DNA of 64,000 nt from Budorcas taxicolor (Eukaryota; Chordata; Mammalia; Artiodactyla; Bovidae), in contig NC_068910.1 in NCBI RefSeq assembly GCF_023091745.1, positions 48,099,272 through 48,163,271 of the forward strand, given 5' to 3'. Under the pieces are notes generated by a model that worked only from the letters and a program-made list of their open reading frames with translations, had not been told where the DNA came from and did not search any database. Each line of letters opens with the position of its first letter. Position 1 is the first letter of the stretch. The position numbers were made by a program, and so were the translations under genes. Shown here piece after piece: positions 60,095 to 64,000 of the stretch.

Positions 60095-62060
60095 TCACGT
60101 GGACTTCTGACGGTAATGGAGGGTGAGGTCACCACCACTCTTCCATATGAAGTGTTTCACTGTCCGAAGGTCCATATTTGGATCCAAAACCTGAACAGCA
60201 AAAAATAAATAATGAAAAAGGCATCCAGTACCTTATGCTGTTATTGCTAATGCCGAACTCTCCTTGCCCATGCTTGGTGGCCTGCTTTTGCTGCATGCAG
60301 GCATGAATCTGGGCACGGGAGACGTGCAACTCGTGTGGCTAGGGCAGACACGACACGGTGAGCCGTTCTTCTGAAGAAATGCCTCGAGTGAATCCTCATT
60401 TGCAGCATTTCCACAGATGCTCCACTCACCTCCTCTTCAGATCTTAAACTAACACAGCAGATGCTGCTCTGCACATCAAGATGAGCATGTGGCTTCCTTT
60501 TCAGAAAAAAAAATCCACCAGCACATCCACATCTGTCTGCGCGTACGTTTCAATCTCCTGTCCCTTTCCTGAAAACTGCCCCCAGGGTAAATGGAAGCTA
60601 AGGGCCTCACAAATGGGTGGGAGACCCAGCGCTCCTTACGGTCTCTCTAAAAGCAGAAGCCCTCCCCCGACCCCTGCAAGGCAACAGATCTGGAAACCAC
60701 AATCCTACCACATTAGCAAAGTCTGAGCACCAGCACTGGAAACAAGGGGGCGGTGTCCTCAATCCATTTACCTGGTCCTGGCACAAAAGCTCAATTTTCT
60801 CCTCTGCCAATACAGCAATATCCTCCTCTTTCTCCTGTTCTCCTGGTTTTTCATTATTAGAAGAGCTAGTGGTTTGAGACTCATTATCCAAGTTGATGAT
60901 TTTCTCATAGACGTGTTCCATTACTTTCCGGACTTGAAGCATGTCACTAGCAGAAAGTCGGTCCCTGAAAAAGGCAAGGGCAGATGGTGACATCAGGACA
61001 TCACTGGATATTCTCTCTCCCATTTTCTTTGGTGATAACATCTGATAAGGCTAAATCATACCACAGAAACATAAATCAATACATGTTGTCAGGCATTGCT
61101 TTAATCCATTTTCAGAATTCCCAACAGATTAGTGTCCTCTCCTAAAACAGATTATGTGCAAATAAGTGAGATTATATACATAAAGAGCAGCCTTCTAGGT
61201 TCTATTCCCTTAAAGACTTTCCCAGAGCATGGGCAAACTGAATGCTCCTGAAAGGGAAGGCAGCCCCTGTTGCTTATTAGGCTCCGATGATGGATGTACC
61301 CATTTCTCCCAGGGCTTCCTCCTATAGTCAAGACTTTGAGTTTCAACTGCCTGTCTGATCTCCAAACCCACCAACCCAATAGCTCCCGCCAATGTCCCAA
61401 AGGCATCGCAAACTCTACATGTCCAAAACTAGATTCAGCAACTTCCTTATCCCCAAACCTACTTCTGTATCTCTGACATCAGTTAATAATGGTCAAATCA
61501 AGTAGCTCAGGCTCATACTTTAAAAGCCAGTTAAATTATATAAACTTTCAATATTATGAAAGTAGCCTAAGATCTAGTACTTGCCTTCTGTGCTCTAAAT
61601 GTAATCCTAACAAATAATTAAATTAATTAAATCCAACCCAGGGATCGAACCCAGCTTTCACAGATTGCAGGTGGAGTCTTTACCAGCTGAGCCACCTGGG
61701 AAGCTCAAGAATGCTAGAGTGGGTAGCCTATCCCTTCTCCAGTGGATCTTCCCGACTCAGGAATCAAACCAGGCTCTCCTGCATCACAAGTGGATTCTTT
61801 AATCAGCTGAGCTGCCAGGGAAGCCCATGCTTTGTAAATGGTTAAACTGTATAAGACTTCAGTTTTATGGAATAGCCTAAGATCTAGTACTTGCCTTCTG
61901 TGCTATGAACGTAATCATAAGGAATAAAAAAGTCTCTGGCAATTAATCAGATCAAAGTATTGCATGACACTCCATTCACTTACTTTTTTAAGGTTTTTGC
62001 TCCTGAAGATGCATGAGGTTGGAGGTAGAAAGGAATTTTGTTGAATTTGGGCATATTTTT
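60095..62060 (-). CDS. WDR48: WD repeat-containing protein 48 (UAF1), C-terminal part, last three coding exons
   Basis: Exons are 62060-61984, 60964-60772 and 60190-60095 (minus strand). They join in phase to the last 121 residues, starting KNMPKFNKIPFYLQPHASSG, through DRLSASDMLQVRKVMEHVYE and LAEEKIELLCQDQ, to HFIWKSGGDLTLHYRQKST and TGA. The matching human protein has 677 residues. The N-terminal WD40 propeller lies off the right edge; the exon expected next upstream (ending ...WVIDITVD) was not found before 64000. The part present is in the C-terminal SUMO-like region. WDR48 binds and activates the deubiquitinases USP1, USP12 and USP46, and so acts in FANCD2/PCNA deubiquitination. No damage is seen. 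Confidence 0.95.
61531..61930. repeat. Diverged duplicate about 85 bp long, flanking a Bov-tA-like SINE
   Basis: The 27-bp string beginning agcctaagatctagtacttg and ending with ccttctg occurs at about 61564 and 61874. Similar sequence extends on both sides (ttaaattatataaactttca against ttaaactgtataagacttca). The copies, about 61531-61615 and 61842-61930, lie on either side of the SINE at 61640-61830. This is far longer than a SINE target-site duplication. Confidence 0.8.
61640..61830 (-). repeat. Bov-tA-like SINE, diverged
   Basis: Two head-like segments (cccagggatcgaacccagct ... gagccacctgggaag and ggaatcaaaccaggctctcc ... gagctgccagggaagccc) are joined by a body remnant. This suggests a head-duplicated or dimeric copy in reverse orientation. 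Confidence 0.7.
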
Positions 62061-62980
62061 CTGAAATATTAAAAGTGAAAAAAAGTAAAATAGTGTCTAT
62101 TAATTGATAAACTAAAATGATGTCAATACTTGTGAAAACACGATTCATAAGTTAATTGCTATTGTACATTTAAAAGTGACTTTCTATGAAATTTATAGTA
62201 AGCTCTCAAATTATGTCAGCCTTAGAGAAAGGGTATCAGAAAAGTATAAAGTTTAATTTTGTAATAAAACATATATAAAGACAAATTATATGCAGTGTCA
62301 GTAGCAATATAAAATGGCAGCATGGCTCTTCTCAAATAACAATTCAAGGTATTAAAGGGAAACAAACTTTATTTTAATCCTTTAAGCCATACAAACCAAA
62401 ATCTCAAGTCTACATTCAAATGCCAGAACAAAAATTTAAGTGTCTTGAGAGAAACCCACAACATTCACTTTTGAGCAAAACCATACACTCTATGCTGGTA
62501 AGGTCCATTATCCACCTCTAAAGGTCAATCAAGTCCTCCTAACTTGCTTTACCTCTGACATCAGAGTGAGGTCTGTCTGAGGTTTCAAATAAGAGTGGAA
62601 AGTTCAGCCAACCACCTAGATGTCCATATGATGTAAACCATACACTTAGATAAAGGATAAAATTAATTGGTCATCTTTGCTATGGGGATTAATCCCCTTT
62701 GAGCCTCCATGTCATATCCTCTTTGGATGTTTCCTCCAGGGAATAAGTCACAGGCCTAAAGTCAGCAATGCATCCGAGTGAGTTTCACACTCAAAGGAAG
62801 TAGTGGTTTATGGGGAGCTCAAATTTAGAGAAGACTAGAATATCCATCAGGTGTCAGACTGGCTTTAAGTTCTTGGAAGTTTATCTGGGACAGAAAACAA
62901 ATTTTCTAGAAGGTTCTAGAGATTAAATCTCTTTTCATGAGGCTTTAAATAGACATAAAATTGGTCAATAGCACATAACT
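62061..62980. other. WDR48 intron, left part
   Basis: AT-rich sequence upstream of the WDR48 exon at 61984-62060. No exon matching the expected WDR48 sequence was found, and I see no clearly recognisable repeat here. Confidence 0.5.
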
Positions 62981-64000
62981 AGAAACAGACCTATGTGTGT
63001 ATAGAAATTTAGTATATGATAAAACAGCATTTCAAATTAGTAGGAAAAGTTTAAATGATTCAATAAATTGTGTTGACACACTGGCTACCCATTTGGAGAA
63101 AGTTAGCATCTTACTTCACTTCACACCAAACAGAATAAATTCACCAAACAGAATAAATTCTAATACTTTAATGATCTAGATACAAACTATTATCATAAAC
63201 ATACTAGAAGAGAACACAAGAAAATATTTTTGCTACTCTGGGTGCGAAATACCTAAGCAAGACATGAAACTCACAGCCGTAAAGGATTAATCTGGTCATA
63301 TAAAAACTAAAACTTTTTGCCTGCCAAAGGACATCATGAGCAAAGCAAAAATTCAATCAAGAGGCAAGAGAATGGTCAAAGGGTTAATATTCAGTATGAA
63401 GAACTATTACAAGTCAATAAGAAAGACAAATAACCCAATAGAAAGTCGAGTAAAGAATACAAACAGGCAACTTACAAAAGAAATAAAAATGGCCACTATG
63501 AAAAGATGCTTAACCTCACCGTAAGTTAAAAAAATTTAGAACAATGAGATAGTATGTCTATCTTTCAGCAAAGATTCTAAGTATCCAGCATTGGTGAGGG
63601 TGCGGGGTTCTGGGCCCTCACACACTGTTGGTGAGAGTGTAAACTGGTATACCCTTAGTGGAGTGCAATTTGGCAGTATCCATTGAAATTTAAAATGTGC
63701 ATACCCTTTGATCCAGCAATTCCACTTCTAGGAATTTACCCTAAAAAGTACACAAAGATATATATACAAGGATGTTCACTGAAGCATTGTTTTTAACAGA
63801 AAACATTGGGTACAACCTAAATGTCCGTTAATAGGGACTGGCTAAATAAACCATGGTACACTTATACAACAAAATACTATGCATTCATTAAAAAGAAGTG
63901 ATCCATACACTAATATGAAAAACTGTCCAAAATATATTTTTAAGTGAAAAACAAAACAAAAAAACACACCCAAGTTGTAGAACAGTACAGAACAGCAGAT
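62980..64000 (+). repeat. L1 3' region (ORF2 end and beyond), running off the window
   Basis: The text ctgccaaaggacatcatgag, aatggccactatgaaaagat, cacacactgttggtgagagt, tttgatccagcaattccact, and the 63840-63900 segment (aaccatggtacacttataca, actatgcattcattaaaaag) follow the standard L1 ORF2 3' sequence in order. The frame is broken. An 18-bp unit (caccaaacagaataaatt) is tandemly doubled at 63124-63159. Confidence 0.85.

Noticed and set aside
60965..61041. Open frame continuing the WDR48 exon upstream (MLSPKKMGER...)
   Set aside because: The TTTTTCAG acceptor just before 60964 joins the previous exon in phase to give KTLKKDRLSASD, as in known WDR48. The upstream stretch is intron that happens to be open.

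Overview
The window is nuclear DNA from a ruminant artiodactyl. It carries BovB (RTE) retrotransposon copies, many Bov-tA and BOV-A2 SINEs and CHR-type tRNA-Glu SINEs, a combination typical of bovids and their relatives. It holds four intron-rich protein-coding genes in the order known from mammalian chromosome 3p22-type synteny: CSRNP1, TTC21A, GORASP1, WDR48. I identified each gene by translating exons and joining them at splice sites with matching phase. Family and human comparisons are from memory.

Layout. 1-5076 is upstream or intron-1 sequence of CSRNP1. CSRNP1 (+) has four coding exons from 5114 to 9874 and a 3'UTR rich in AU elements ending near 11055. 11056-14179 is a repeat-containing gap between convergent genes. 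TTC21A (-) runs from its ATG at 46900 to its stop at 14180, with 29 coding exons, 1331 codons and no disabling change. GORASP1 (+) starts only about 300 bp from the TTC21A start, in a CpG-rich divergent promoter, and has nine coding exons from 47203 to 56364 (440 codons). WDR48 (-) is partial: its last three coding exons lie at 62060-60095, and its 3'UTR runs back to meet the 3' end of GORASP1 near 58190. The last kilobase is L1 sequence.

Functions. The genes do not form a pathway. CSRNP1 is a nuclear cysteine/serine-rich immediate-early factor. TTC21A is a TPR protein related to the IFT-A subunit IFT139 (cilia and sperm flagella). GORASP1 (GRASP65) is a Golgi stacking protein. WDR48 (UAF1) is a cofactor of deubiquitinases.

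I found no undescribed system. The points most worth a second look are local: two three-copy minisatellites (36 bp and 56 bp) that each abut or include a TTC21A splice donor; a GC-AG intron in TTC21A supported by reading phase; nearly coincident convergent poly(A) sites of GORASP1 and WDR48; a 12-mer present three times in the AU-rich CSRNP1 3'UTR; and directly repeated BovB copies on either side of TTC21A exon 6.
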